Assembly: GCA_015067885.1 (NCBI GenBank)
Contig: SVLO01000012.1
Span: forward strand, 1-49,978
Source: Oscillospiraceae bacterium
GTDB taxonomy: Bacteria > Bacillota > Clostridia > Oscillospirales > Oscillospiraceae
Length of the DNA: 49,978 nt
Reading direction: 5' to 3'
How positions within the stretch are numbered: position 1 is the stretch's first letter; each line of letters begins with the position of its first letter. The notes under the pieces are model-generated. The model was not told the origin of the DNA, did not search any database, and was given only the letters and a program-made list of their open reading frames with translations. Both the position numbers and the translations under genes were made by a program. Positions 1-7,167 of the stretch are shown here, piece after piece.

Positions 1-102
1 GTCAAGAAATACGCTATTCGGTAAATCCTGTTTGAGCTGTTGGCACACAGTTGTTTTTCCAACTCCCATAGTGCCACCAATCATATATAAAGTTTTCATC
101 AT
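1..102 (-). CDS. P-loop nucleotide kinase-like protein, N-terminal fragment
   Basis: The first 34 residues of a protein run off the left edge of the window. They contain a clear Walker A motif, GTMGVGKT, right after a short hydrophobic strand (LYMIGG). This is how many small AAA-type nucleoside or metabolite kinases begin. Two adjacent ATG codons (102 and 99) follow a weak GTAGGTG ribosome site, so the exact start is uncertain by one residue. The substrate cannot be told from this fragment. The gene and its upstream region are visibly richer in A+T than the rest of the window. Confidence 0.6.
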   Translation of the reverse strand, partial: MMKTLYMIGGTMGVGKTTVCQQLKQDLPNSVFLD

Positions 103-319
103 TCACACCTACAAATTCTTATTTGTCTAACAATTTCTTATCTATTTAGACACAGAAATCAGTAAAATTTTCTGAATATTTTATATTATAGCATACTTCT
201 ATCCATTTGTCTCGCTCCCGAAAACGCAAAAACACATTTTAACTTTTTTGAACTCAAAACTGTGCAGAATTACAACACGCAACCCAAATCAAGATAATTT
301 TCAACTATATCAGACAAAG
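103..319. other. AT-rich intergenic stretch
   Basis: About 217 bases of AT-rich DNA lie between the truncated kinase and trmO. I see no convincing gene, tRNA or strong terminator. It should hold the promoter of the leftward kinase gene and the 3' end of the trmO transcript. The base composition changes sharply at about position 325, where the GC-rich trmO coding sequence begins. Confidence 0.4.
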
Positions 320-1009
320 TCAGACCGGGTCGACGGAAACCACGTTCAGAACGCCGCCGGACACGGTGAAGCGCACGTTGCACCCGGCAAAGCCGAAACC
401 GTACACCCGCTCCGGGTCGTCCTGGTAGGAGGGGCGGGGGTCCTGGGCCAGCACGGCCAGCAGACCCTCCCGCCGGTCGGCGGGCAGGGGGGCCAGCAGT
501 TCCTCTGGGCAGACTACCTGCAGGGTGGCCTCCTTGGGTGTGCTGGCAAAGCCGCCCACAGCCTCCGGCTTGCAGTCGGCATAGGGCAGGTAGGGTTTGA
601 TGTCATAGATGGGGGTGCCGTCCATCAGATCCGCCCCGGCCACGTGGATGACAGGGCCAAGGGTGGGGTGCTGCTCTACACCCAGCAGCCGCACGCAGGA
701 CAGACCGATGGGGTTGGGCCGGAAGGGGGAGCGGGTGGCGAAGACGCCCATTCGCTCGTTGCCGCCCAGCCGGGGCGGACGGACGGTGGGGGACCAATCC
801 TCCCGCACGGCCCTGGAAAATTGCCAAATCAGCCACAGGTGGGAAAAGCCCTCTAGACCCCGCAGGGCGTCGGGGTTGCGGTACTCCGGCTCAAAGACCA
901 CGGTGGAGCGAAGCTGCTCCACCAGTCCGCTCTGCCGGGGGATGCCGAACTTTTCCGTGAAATCGCTGTGGATATGGGCGATGTGTTTCAGTTGAGAGGT
1001 TTCTGGCAT
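320..1009 (-). CDS. trmO: tRNA (N6-threonylcarbamoyladenosine(37)-N6)-methyltransferase, TrmO family
   Basis: A 229-residue protein of the TrmO/TsaA (YaeB) family, which uses S-adenosylmethionine to methylate t6A at position 37 of certain tRNAs that read ACN codons. The family signatures are RSPFRPNPIGLS (residues 93-104) and DGTPIYDIKPY (130-140), which form the SAM-binding beta-barrel. The C-terminal part is the extension seen in bacterial TrmO proteins. I chose the ATG at 1009 because AAAGGA lies 9 bases upstream. A start eight codons earlier is possible but would overlap the preceding gene. It follows the ICMT-like gene so closely that the two are probably cotranscribed. Identification is firm; the exact modified tRNA is inferred from the family. 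Confidence 0.9.
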   Translation of the reverse strand: MPETSQLKHIAHIHSDFTEKFGIPRQSGLVEQLRSTVVFEPEYRNPDALRGLEGFSHLWLIWQFSRAVREDWSPTVRPPRLGGNERMGVFATRSPFRPNPIGLSCVRLLGVEQHPTLGPVIHVAGADLMDGTPIYDIKPYLPYADCKPEAVGGFASTPKEATLQVVCPEELLAPLPADRREGLLAVLAQDPRPSYQDDPERVYGFGFAGCNVRFTVSGGVLNVVSVDPV

Positions 1010-1026
1010 GGAAACCATCCTTTCTC

Positions 1027-1698
1027 TTACCAAACAAGGGGGATCAGGCGGTATTTCACCCGGGTTTTGTAGTCGGCGTAACCGTCCAATCCGGCGGTCA
1101 GCACCTGTTCCTCATTCCAAATTCGGCGGACAAGAATAGCGGGGAAGGCGCAGAACAGGGGCAGGGGCAGCCAGGTGCCGAGGATGAGGGGAGTGGACAG
1201 GAACATCAGCAGCACGGCGGTGTACATGGGGTGGCGCACAAGGGCGTAAGGGCCGGAGTCTACCAGGTTCTGTCCCGGTTGAATTTCAACGGTGCGGGCC
1301 AGCCAGCGGTTGTGGGCCATGACGATGCCGTACAGGGCGTACCCCAAAAGGAATACAGTGCAGGCCGCCCAAACCACCCAGCCGGGGACGAGAAAGCGCC
1401 GAAAGCGGAAGCACAGCCCCGATGTCACAAAGCCCAGCGCGAACACCAGCGCGCTGGCGCCTACGACACGCCGCTGGGTCCGTTCCGGCTCTTTGGCCTT
1501 GAGCCTTTTCTGCAAAAGGTAGGGGCTTTTGGCCATCAGTACGAACCCGGCCGCCAGCATGGGGACAAACAGCAGCGCCATAAACAGCCAACCGTTGGGG
1601 TAGCGCAGGGTGCCGGCGGGCAGAAACAGCAGTGCGGTCACAAGGACAAGACCCAATGTGACCTTGCCCGCGGCTTGAAAAAACAGCACCTTGGTCAT
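1027..1698 (-). CDS. isoprenylcysteine carboxyl methyltransferase-like membrane protein
   Basis: A 223-residue integral membrane protein with five or so hydrophobic segments. Its C-terminal half matches the ICMT/PEMT-type methyltransferase fold: VDSGPYALVRHPMYT (146-160), then RIWNEEQ (192-198) and GYADYKTRVKYRLIP near the end. These motifs bind SAM and the head group in the family. Bacterial members lack prenylated-protein substrates and probably methylate lipids or small molecules, so the substrate is unknown. Its start lies only 12 bases beyond the hairpin and T-run that ends the ybaB transcript, leaving no room for an ordinary promoter. Expression may depend on readthrough from dnaX-ybaB. 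Confidence 0.8.
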   Translation of the reverse strand: MTKVLFFQAAGKVTLGLVLVTALLFLPAGTLRYPNGWLFMALLFVPMLAAGFVLMAKSPYLLQKRLKAKEPERTQRRVVGASALVFALGFVTSGLCFRFRRFLVPGWVVWAACTVFLLGYALYGIVMAHNRWLARTVEIQPGQNLVDSGPYALVRHPMYTAVLLMFLSTPLILGTWLPLPLFCAFPAILVRRIWNEEQVLTAGLDGYADYKTRVKYRLIPLVW

Positions 1699-1710
1699 GT
1701 GTATCCCTCC

Positions 1711-1748
1711 CGGAAAAAAGAATGGGAGCGCCGCAAGGACGCTCCCAC
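1711..1748 (-). terminator. intrinsic terminator after ybaB
   Basis: On the minus strand an 8-bp stem (TGGGAGCG paired with CGCTCCCA, 1723-1747) is followed by TTCTTTTTT. It lies 13 bases beyond the ybaB stop codon. Confidence 0.8.
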
Positions 1749-1760
1749 CCGTTTGTGGTG

Positions 1761-2114
1761 TCAGAAAGGCAGACCCATACCGCCGGTCAGCTGCTGCATG
1801 GAGCTGCCGGCATCCTCCTCGGCAGAGCGCAGCGCCTGATTGACGGCGGCCACGATCATATCCTGCAGCATTTCCACGTCGTCGGGGTCCACGGCCTCGG
1901 GGTCGATGGTCAGCTCCTTCAGCTGCCGCTTACCGGACACGCAGGCGGTGACCACGCCGCCGCCGGCGGTGGCGGTGTACTCCTTGGCCTCCAATTCCTG
2001 CTGCATACGCAGAAGATCCTGCTGCATCTTTTGGGCCTGCTTGATCATATTCATGTTCATGCCGCCGCCCATGCCGCCCATGGGCATACCGCGACCTCCA
2101 AATCCTTTGGCCAT
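1761..2114 (-). CDS. ybaB: YbaB/EbfC family nucleoid-associated protein
   Basis: A 117-residue member of the YbaB/EbfC family, small dimeric DNA-binding proteins that coat the nucleoid. The core shows the expected long helix (MIKQAQKMQQDLLRMQQELE), then the beta hairpin (YTATAGGGVVTACVSGKRQL) and LTIDPEAVDPDDVEMLQDMI. The N-terminus has an extra Gly/Met-rich segment of about 22 residues (GRGMPMGGMGGGM), common in clostridial homologues. It starts 15 bases after dnaX, the usual dnaX-ybaB operon. The recR gene that normally follows in Firmicutes is not here; a terminator and an unrelated methyltransferase come next. Confidence 0.93.
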   Translation of the reverse strand: MAKGFGGRGMPMGGMGGGMNMNMIKQAQKMQQDLLRMQQELEAKEYTATAGGGVVTACVSGKRQLKELTIDPEAVDPDDVEMLQDMIVAAVNQALRSAEEDAGSSMQQLTGGMGLPF

Positions 2115-2129
2115 AGTGTTCTCTCCTTA

Positions 2130-3827
2130 TCAGTTGATAGTAATATTATCAAATTTTCCGAAGTCCAGCAGGGCGTCCAAGGCGTCGGGGGCAGCCTGCG
2201 TGGGTGCGGGGGCGGGGGAGGCGGTCGCCTCGGCCGGGGGGGTGCCTACGGAGAAGGCCACCCGGGGGCTGCCGCCGAACCGGGCGCTTGCCGCGGTGGC
2301 GATGGCCCGGGTCACGTCGGGGCGGTTGAGTACCTGCTTGGTGAAGTCGTCTGGGACCCAAATGGTCAGCACGTCGCCTTTCCACACGCCGCGCACCCGG
2401 ACCCGGTCGGTCAGGTAGGGGTAGGCGGACATGGACACCTTGCCCCGCAGAGCGGTGACAAAGCTGTCCCAAAAGCTGCCGTCGCCGTCGCCGCCTGCGG
2501 GGGTGGCTTGGGGCGCGGGGGCGGCTTGAGGTGCGGGTGCGGCGGGCTTTGGCTCCGGCCGGACAGGCGGGGGCGGAGTGGGCTTGACTTCGGTCTGCCA
2601 GGGGGGCGGGTCGTCCGCGGGGACAGGGGCGGGCGCTGCTGCCGCCTTTGGTGCCGGGGCAGGAGCCGGGGTGGAGAGGTTGCCGCTTGCTACCAGTTCC
2701 TCCAGCCGGGTCAGTCGGGCGGACAGACCGGTCACGGACTCGTCCAGGGTCACGTCGCACAGGCGGATCAGGCACAGCTCCGCATCGGTGCGGCGGTTGG
2801 TACTTTGGGGCAGGTTGGTATTGGCCTGCTGCAGCAGGGTCAGTATCTGCATCAGCCGGGGGGCGGAGAACCGCTCGCCAAGGCTGCGCATGGTCACTTC
2901 GTCAAAGCCGCCGGTGAGCAGGGTGAGGCCGCCCTGTGGAGCGGTGCGGCGCAGCAGCAGATCCCGGGCCAGGCAGGCCAGCTCGCCCAAAACGGCGCCC
3001 ACATCCTTGCCCGCGGCGTACAAGCGGTCCAGCAGCTCCAGTGTGGAGGCGGTATCGCCGTCGGCGATGAATTCCATCATGCGGGCGGTGTCCAGGTTGC
3101 CCGCAAGGCCAAGGGTGTCCAGCACCCGTGCCTCGTCCACCAGGGTGCTGACGCCGGCGCACTGGTCCAGCAGGGACAGGGCGTCACGCATACCGCCGTC
3201 GGCCAGGCGGGCCAGCAGGGCGGCGGCACCGTCGGTCAGGTCGATGGCTTCTTCCTTCGCTACCATGGCAAGTCGGCCGGAGATGTCGCCGGGCAGGATG
3301 CGCTTGAAAGAAAACTGCTGGCAGCGGGACTTGATGGTGGCGGGGACCTTGTGCAGTTCGGTAGTGGCGAGGATGAACATCAGATGCTCCGGCGGCTCCT
3401 CCATAATCTTCAGCAGGGCGTTGAAGGCGGCGGGGGAGAGCATGTGTACCTCGTCCACGATGTACACGCGCTTTTTGACTGCGGCGGGGGTGTACACCGC
3501 CTCGTCCCGCAGGGCGCGGACCTGATCCACGCCGTTGTTGGAGGCGGCGTCCAGCTCCAGCACGTCCAAAATGGCGCCGCTTTCAATACCCAGACAGGCG
3601 GGGCAGGCGTTGCAGGGGTTGCCCTCCACAGGGTTGTGGCAGTTGACCGCCCGGGACAGGATCTTGGCGCAGGTGGTCTTGCCCGTGCCGCGGGTGCCGG
3701 TGAACAGATAGGCATGGGAGGGCCGCCCGGCGGCGATCTGCCGCTTCAGCGTGTCGGTAATATGGGCCTGGCCCACCACGTCGTCAAAGGTGCGGGGCCG
3801 CCATTTGCGGTACAGAGCCTGATACAT
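2130..3827 (-). CDS. dnaX: DNA polymerase III subunit gamma/tau
   Basis: A 565-residue clamp-loader ATPase that loads the sliding clamp at the replication fork. It shows the Walker A motif GTRGTGKTT (44-52), a zinc module with cysteines 63, 72, 75 and 78, and Walker B VYIVDEVH (121-128). An SRC arginine-finger motif follows in IKSRCQQFSF. After domain III comes a Pro/Ala-rich linker (about 375-440) and a short tau-like C-terminal domain. The ATG at 3827 was chosen over a preceding TTG because GGGAGG lies 7 bases upstream. It lies just downstream of the SRP RNA gene on the same strand and may share its promoter. I see no slippery A-run for a frameshifted gamma form. Confidence 0.97.
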   Translation of the reverse strand: MYQALYRKWRPRTFDDVVGQAHITDTLKRQIAAGRPSHAYLFTGTRGTGKTTCAKILSRAVNCHNPVEGNPCNACPACLGIESGAILDVLELDAASNNGVDQVRALRDEAVYTPAAVKKRVYIVDEVHMLSPAAFNALLKIMEEPPEHLMFILATTELHKVPATIKSRCQQFSFKRILPGDISGRLAMVAKEEAIDLTDGAAALLARLADGGMRDALSLLDQCAGVSTLVDEARVLDTLGLAGNLDTARMMEFIADGDTASTLELLDRLYAAGKDVGAVLGELACLARDLLLRRTAPQGGLTLLTGGFDEVTMRSLGERFSAPRLMQILTLLQQANTNLPQSTNRRTDAELCLIRLCDVTLDESVTGLSARLTRLEELVASGNLSTPAPAPAPKAAAAPAPVPADDPPPWQTEVKPTPPPPVRPEPKPAAPAPQAAPAPQATPAGGDGDGSFWDSFVTALRGKVSMSAYPYLTDRVRVRGVWKGDVLTIWVPDDFTKQVLNRPDVTRAIATAASARFGGSPRVAFSVGTPPAEATASPAPAPTQAAPDALDALLDFGKFDNITIN

Positions 3828-3861
3828 CAAAAAACCTCCCTTTCGGGGGTGAGTTTATAAA

Positions 3862-4168
3862 CAGCTCGCTCCGGAGCAAGACCGCACACCGGCCTTTGAA
3901 GCCTGTACTATACCCGTTACCGTGCCAGCCGGCTCAGAAACGGCATCCCCGCGGCACACGCGGCGGTCCGCTTAGTGCTGCTTGGTTCCCCACCTGACAC
4001 GGTTCACGGTGCCACGTTGCGCGGGACCGGTCCATCATCACTGCTTAGCACGGTCAGACGATACAATACAGGTCCGGGGGCCGGGATTCATCCCTGCTGC
4101 AGCGGGTTGCAGGAAAAGGGCACCGCTAACTCCCCGACTAGTGCGGTCTTGCTCCGGAGCGAGCAAGC
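3862..4168 (-). ncRNA. ffs: large (Bacillus-type) signal recognition particle RNA
   Basis: On the minus strand the sequence contains the SRP Alu-domain start (AGTCGGGGAGTTAGCGGTGCC) and the Ffh-binding domain (GTCAGGTGGGGAACCAAGC followed by AGCACTAAG). The GGAA tetraloop is kept, but the two base pairs below it are GG/CC instead of the common CC/GG, a compensatory swap. The two ends pair over 23 perfect bases (3864-3886 with 4142-4164), forming the long terminal helix. At about 300 nt it is the large form found in Bacillus and clostridia. It assembles with Ffh to target membrane proteins. A strong promoter precedes it and dnaX follows. Exact ends are estimates. Confidence 0.93.
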
Positions 4169-4180
4169 CATTACCGATAT

Positions 4181-4209
4181 ATTCTACTATAATTTCGCAG
4201 AATTATCAA
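4181..4209 (-). promoter_or_regulatory. sigma-A promoter of the SRP RNA gene
   Basis: On the minus strand, TTGATA (4209-4204), a 17-base spacer and TAGAAT (4186-4181) lie just upstream of the SRP RNA 5' end. Predicted transcription start is near 4173. Confidence 0.8.
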
Positions 4210-4323
4210 CAGCGGGTTTTGCGCTTTTCAAAATAAAAAACATTTTTTGAAAAAGCGGAAATTTCCTATTGACAAGTTTCGCTTGCTCTGTTAAACTAAT
4301 CAGCGTTGCGACAGTGCGTATAC

Positions 4324-4399
4324 GCTGGTATAGCTCAGCTGGTAGAGCAATTGATTTGTAATCAATAGGTCGGGGGTTCGAATCCGTCTACCAGCTCCA
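4324..4399 (+). tRNA. tRNA-Thr (anticodon TGT)
   Basis: A 76-nt cloverleaf. The acceptor arms are GCTGGTA and TACCAGC with an encoded CCA. The anticodon stem is ATTGA/TCAAT, with TGT at 4357-4359 in the loop TTTGTAA. The T-loop GGTTCGAAT is standard. It lies 9 bases upstream of tRNA-Tyr and is probably cotranscribed with it. Confidence 0.97.
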
Positions 4400-4408
4400 A
4401 TCGAATAT

Positions 4409-4493
4409 GGAGGAGTTCCCGAGTGGCCAAAGGGGGCAGACTGTAAATCTGTTGCGTTTCGCTTCGGTGGTTCAAATCCACCCTCCTCCACCA
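4409..4493 (+). tRNA. tRNA-Tyr (anticodon GTA)
   Basis: An 85-nt class II tRNA with a long variable arm. The acceptor stem is GGAGGAG/CTCCTCC with an encoded CCA, and the anticodon GTA is at 4443-4445. The terminator hairpin starts directly after the CCA end. Confidence 0.97.
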
Positions 4494-4530
4494 AAAAATC
4501 CGTTCACCCATTGGGTGAGCGGATTTTTTA
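4494..4530 (+). terminator. terminator of the tRNA-Thr/tRNA-Tyr transcript
   Basis: AAAAAATCCGTTCACCC pairs with GGGTGAGCGGATTTTTT around an ATTG loop. The stem is long, with one G-T pair, and ends in six T. It is part of a 48-base block repeated downstream at 4679-4726. Confidence 0.85.
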
Positions 4531-4726
4531 CTTGAGGGTGGATTTGACGGCGGCTCTTGGCGGTGTGCCGGTGGCACGCCGCAACCGCCGGGCTTTTCCG
4601 CAGAAAAGCAAATCCACCCTCCGGAGTTGTTGGTGGTACAGCCTGCGGTAGAGAGGGAACGGAGAGAGTTGCGGCGTTCGTTCACCCATTGGGTGAGCGG
4701 ATTTTTTGCTTGAGGGCGGATTTGAC
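4501..4726. repeat. duplicated 48-bp terminator block flanking a long hairpin
   Basis: Positions 4501-4548 and 4679-4726 are the same 48 bases with two differences. Each carries the terminator loop and arm, then the sequence cttgaggg(t/c)ggatttgac. Between them, AGGGTGGATTTG (about 4536-4547) pairs with CAAATCCACCCT (4609-4620) around smaller nested hairpins. The second hairpin arm also copies the 3' end of tRNA-Tyr (CAAATCCACCCTCC). This looks like a partial duplication or a remnant of a small repeat at a tRNA 3' end. No gene is visible in it. Confidence 0.6.
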
Positions 4727-4838
4727 AAGGAAATACACTGATTTCGGCATGATTTGCCCCAATTCGCACCATTCCGACGGCGGTGGGCGCGATAGGGAGG
4801 AAAATGTGGAAAATCTTGTCGTACCAAGGAAAAATGAC
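4727..4838. other. non-coding stretch, nothing recognised
   Basis: This completes the gene-free gap between tRNA-Tyr and the small membrane protein. I see no RNA gene or coding sequence in it. An open frame entering the next gene from upstream lacks a ribosome site and crosses the repeat block, so I do not treat it as coding. Confidence 0.5.
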
Positions 4839-4867
4839 TTGACATCTGTCGTGCTTAAGGCTATAAT
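4839..4867 (+). promoter_or_regulatory. perfect consensus sigma-A promoter
   Basis: TTGACA (4839-4844), a 17-base spacer and TATAAT (4862-4867): both hexamers match the consensus exactly. It drives the small membrane protein gene starting at 4899. Confidence 0.9.
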
Positions 4868-4898
4868 AAGCAAAAAGGAATGGGGAGGAGGTGTAATA

Positions 4899-5141
4899 AT
4901 GGACAATCGCATTCTGTTTGGCATTATGTGCATCCTGTTCAATGGCTATGGTGTTCCTTGCTTCATGCAGGGCAATGCGGGTAAGGGTGTTAAGCGTATT
5001 ATCCTGGGCATTGTCACCTGCGGTATCATTGCCATCATCAACGAGATCAAGGGTATCATCCTGGGTATCAAGGTCCTGAAGATGACCGACGAGGAGTATG
5101 CTGCTCAGAAGGAGACTCTGGACAGCGGCATCCCCGCCTGA
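4899..5141 (+). CDS. small TM2-like membrane protein
   Basis: An 80-residue protein with two hydrophobic stretches (about residues 5-22 and 34-58) separated by a short loop with Gly-Asn-Ala-Gly-Lys-Gly. The charged tail begins LKMTDEEYAAQKETL. The layout (a hydrophobic segment, a short Gly-rich turn, then ILGIVTCGIIAIINEIKGI) resembles TM2-domain proteins, but the classic GxxGxHRFY motif is not complete. The start ATG at 4899 follows GGGGAGGAGG by 8 bases and a perfect consensus promoter, so strong constitutive expression is likely. A terminator follows directly, making it monocistronic. The function is unknown; an envelope role is a guess from topology. Confidence 0.8.
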   Translation: MDNRILFGIMCILFNGYGVPCFMQGNAGKGVKRIILGIVTCGIIAIINEIKGIILGIKVLKMTDEEYAAQKETLDSGIPA

Positions 5142-5154
5142 CAAAGCACTTAAG

Positions 5155-5202
5155 AATAAAGCGAGAGAAGATTCAAACGAAGCTTTTCTCGCTTTATTTT
5201 TG
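5155..5202 (+). terminator. terminator after the small membrane protein gene
   Basis: AATAAAGCGAGA (5155-5166) pairs with TCTCGCTTTATT (5187-5198), followed by TTTTG. Confidence 0.85.
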
Positions 5203-5230
5203 TCATAAACGGAAAGGACGGCGAGGAGCC

Positions 5231-5563
5231 ATGAAGATATCCAAGCCGAAGGAAAAACTGATCACCTGTCTGGTGATCGCCGTCATGGTGGCGGTGATGT
5301 ACGGCCTTGGGCTGCCTTGCCCGTTCAAGGCGATCTTTCACATCCCCTGCCCCGGCTGCGGCATGACAAGGGCGTACCTCAGCCTGCTCCGGCTGGACTT
5401 TGCCGCGGCCTTTGCCTTCCACCCCATGTTTTGGTCTGTGCCGATCCTTTTGGCTGACTACCTGCTGGACGGTCGGATCTTCAAGTGGAAGTGGCTCAAT
5501 ACGGCGCTGATCGCCGGGATATTCCTCGGGTTCTTTCTGAATTGGATCTTCATGCTGATTTAG
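5231..5563 (+). CDS. DUF2752 family membrane protein
   Basis: A 110-residue membrane protein with the DUF2752 hallmark CPGCGMTRAYLSLLRLD (about residues 40-56) between hydrophobic segments. Residues 15-30, about 74-86 and 91-109 are likely membrane spans. The conserved Cys-x-x-Cys with a following Thr-Arg suggests a metal or redox site, but the family's function is not established. GAGGAG lies 4-5 bases before the ATG. The gene sits between two strong terminators, so it is a single-gene unit. Family assignment is secure and function unknown. Confidence 0.85.
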   Translation: MKISKPKEKLITCLVIAVMVAVMYGLGLPCPFKAIFHIPCPGCGMTRAYLSLLRLDFAAAFAFHPMFWSVPILLADYLLDGRIFKWKWLNTALIAGIFLGFFLNWIFMLI

Positions 5564-5574
5564 AAGCGAAAACG

Positions 5575-5611
5575 AAAAATCACCGTGTTCTGTGAGCGCG
5601 GTGATTTTTTA
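5575..5611 (+). terminator. terminator after the DUF2752 gene
   Basis: AAAATCACCG pairs with CGGTGATTTT around a short loop, ending in a T-run (5601-5610). Confidence 0.85.
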
Positions 5612-5613
5612 TA

Positions 5614-5641
5614 TTTACAATTCGCCATAATTTGATAAAAT
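5614..5641 (+). promoter_or_regulatory. probable promoter of the MATE transporter gene
   Basis: TTTACA (5614-5619), a 16-base spacer and TAAAAT (5636-5641), directly after the previous terminator and about 60 bases upstream of the transporter start. Confidence 0.55.
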
Positions 5642-5699
5642 ATTTCCCAGGAAGATATTATGTTATGCCGCTGGGCGGCAGAATTGCGGTGAAGTGAAT

Positions 5700-7103
5700 A
5701 TGGCAAACCAACCTCAGGATCGCACCTTGCGGGAGAATAAGCTGCTGACGGCTCCCATCTCCCGCATCGTGCCAGAGATGGCCGTTCCGACTATCATAGC
5801 CTTTCTCATCAACTCCATATACAGTCTGGCGGACACCTTTTTTGTCAGCGGCCTTGGAACGGAGGCCACCGCCGCCGTCAGCGTCAACGCCACTTTAGAC
5901 CAGATCATTATGATGGCCGGGTCCATGCTGGCGGTGGGCGCCAACAGCTTCGTGGCCCGTCTGCTGGGTGCCGGGGACAAGAAAAAGGCGGACAAGGTGC
6001 TGTCCACCGCGTTTTTCCTGGCCTTCGGACTGGGCCTGTTGCTGGCGGTGTTCGGGACGATTTTTATCGGGCCTATGGTGGATCTGCTGGGTGCCACGGA
6101 GACCTGCCGGGACCACTCCATTGACTACGCCACCTATGTGCTGCTGGCGGCGCCCTTTATGGCCTCGTCCTTCGTGATGAACCAATGCCTGCGGGCCGAG
6201 GGCAGCGCCATGCTGTCCATGTTCGGAATGGGCTTTGGCGGCATTTTGAACTGCGTGCTGGACCCCATCTTTATTCGCGGCTGGGGACCCATCCCGGCCA
6301 TGGGTGTGGCGGGCGCCTCCCTCGCCACCGCCATTTCCAAGCTGGTCAGCTTTGGTATTCTCGTGTACCCTTATATAGTCCGGCGCAGCGTACTGCGCCT
6401 GTCGGCAAGGTGCTTCTTCCCCAAGTGGGAGATTTTGGGTCAGATCATCAGCGTGGGCATGCCCTCCATGCTGCGCTCCCTGCTGGCGGTAGTGACGGGC
6501 ATCCTGCTCAACCGCATTGCCGGCGAGATTTCCGACTCTGTCATGGCGGGAATCGGCGTGGCCACCAAAATCATGATGTTCCCATTCAGTATTATTTTGG
6601 GCTTTGGCAGCGGATTTCAACCGGTGGCCGGATTCAACTGGGGCGCCAAGCGCTACGACCGGGTGCGGGAGTGTTACCGTTTCTCGGCCAAGGTGGCCTT
6701 TTTGGGGGCGGCGCTCATGGCTTTGGTGCTGGGGGTGCTGGCACAGCCCATTACCGGCCTGTTTGCCAAGAACGATCCGGAGCTGCTGCGGCTTGGTACA
6801 CTGTGTATTCAGCTCCAGTGCGTTGCCCTGCCCATCCACGCCTGGGTGGCGGTGGTGAATATGCTGTGTGCGGGCCTTGGCTACGGCGGACTTGCCTTCC
6901 TGCTGGCTACTTCCCGTCAGGGTAGCTGCTTTTTGCCCATCCTGTACCCAATGGCGTATTTGATGGACGAGATGGGTATTATCTCTGTTCAGGCGGTGGC
7001 GGATGTGCTGACCCTGGCGCTGGCGATCCCGGTCTGCATCGTGGTACTCAAACGCATCAACACAGCCCAACAGATGTTGCACGACTCGCCACAAACGAAA
7101 TAA
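5700..7103 (+). CDS. MATE family efflux transporter
   Basis: A 467-residue polytopic protein of the MATE family, exporters that expel drugs or metabolites in exchange for H+ or Na+. About twelve hydrophobic spans fall in two similar halves. Family-typical features include PTIIAFLINSIYSLADTFFVSGLG early in the protein, split here as PTIIAFLINSIYS and LADTFFVSGLG. GVAGASLATAISKLVSF closes the first half, and a GFQPVAGFNWGAK segment lies in the second. The length is normal for the family. The ATG at 5700 has a weak ribosome site (GCGGTGAAG); a GTG two codons earlier is possible. It is followed by its own terminator. Substrate is unknown. Confidence 0.9.
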   Translation: MANQPQDRTLRENKLLTAPISRIVPEMAVPTIIAFLINSIYSLADTFFVSGLGTEATAAVSVNATLDQIIMMAGSMLAVGANSFVARLLGAGDKKKADKVLSTAFFLAFGLGLLLAVFGTIFIGPMVDLLGATETCRDHSIDYATYVLLAAPFMASSFVMNQCLRAEGSAMLSMFGMGFGGILNCVLDPIFIRGWGPIPAMGVAGASLATAISKLVSFGILVYPYIVRRSVLRLSARCFFPKWEILGQIISVGMPSMLRSLLAVVTGILLNRIAGEISDSVMAGIGVATKIMMFPFSIILGFGSGFQPVAGFNWGAKRYDRVRECYRFSAKVAFLGAALMALVLGVLAQPITGLFAKNDPELLRLGTLCIQLQCVALPIHAWVAVVNMLCAGLGYGGLAFLLATSRQGSCFLPILYPMAYLMDEMGIISVQAVADVLTLALAIPVCIVVLKRINTAQQMLHDSPQTK

Positions 7104-7111
7104 GACTTACT

Positions 7112-7155
7112 TGCGGAGAAAAAGACCGGTTGCGGCCTTTTTCTCCGCATTTTTT
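7112..7155 (+). terminator. terminator after the MATE gene
   Basis: TGCGGAGAAAAAG (7112-7124) pairs perfectly with CTTTTTCTCCGCA (7137-7149), followed by TTTTTTC. Confidence 0.9.
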
Positions 7156-7167
7156 CTTGACCTCCGT

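Noticed and set aside
1722-3860. A long open frame opposite dnaX and ybaB
   Set aside because: It is antisense to two firmly identified genes and is low-complexity Gly/His/Gln-rich. It is an artefact of GC-rich third positions.
3975-4250. Short open frames in the region upstream of dnaX
   Set aside because: The sequence is the SRP RNA; its conserved RNA motifs explain it.
4557-4898. An N-terminal extension of the small membrane protein
   Set aside because: It crosses the repeat block and the promoter, and a strong ribosome site marks the ATG at 4899.
7157-7162. TTGACC as the -35 of spoIIE
   Set aside because: It is 34 bases from the -10, too far for any sigma-A promoter. The 0A-type layout fits better.
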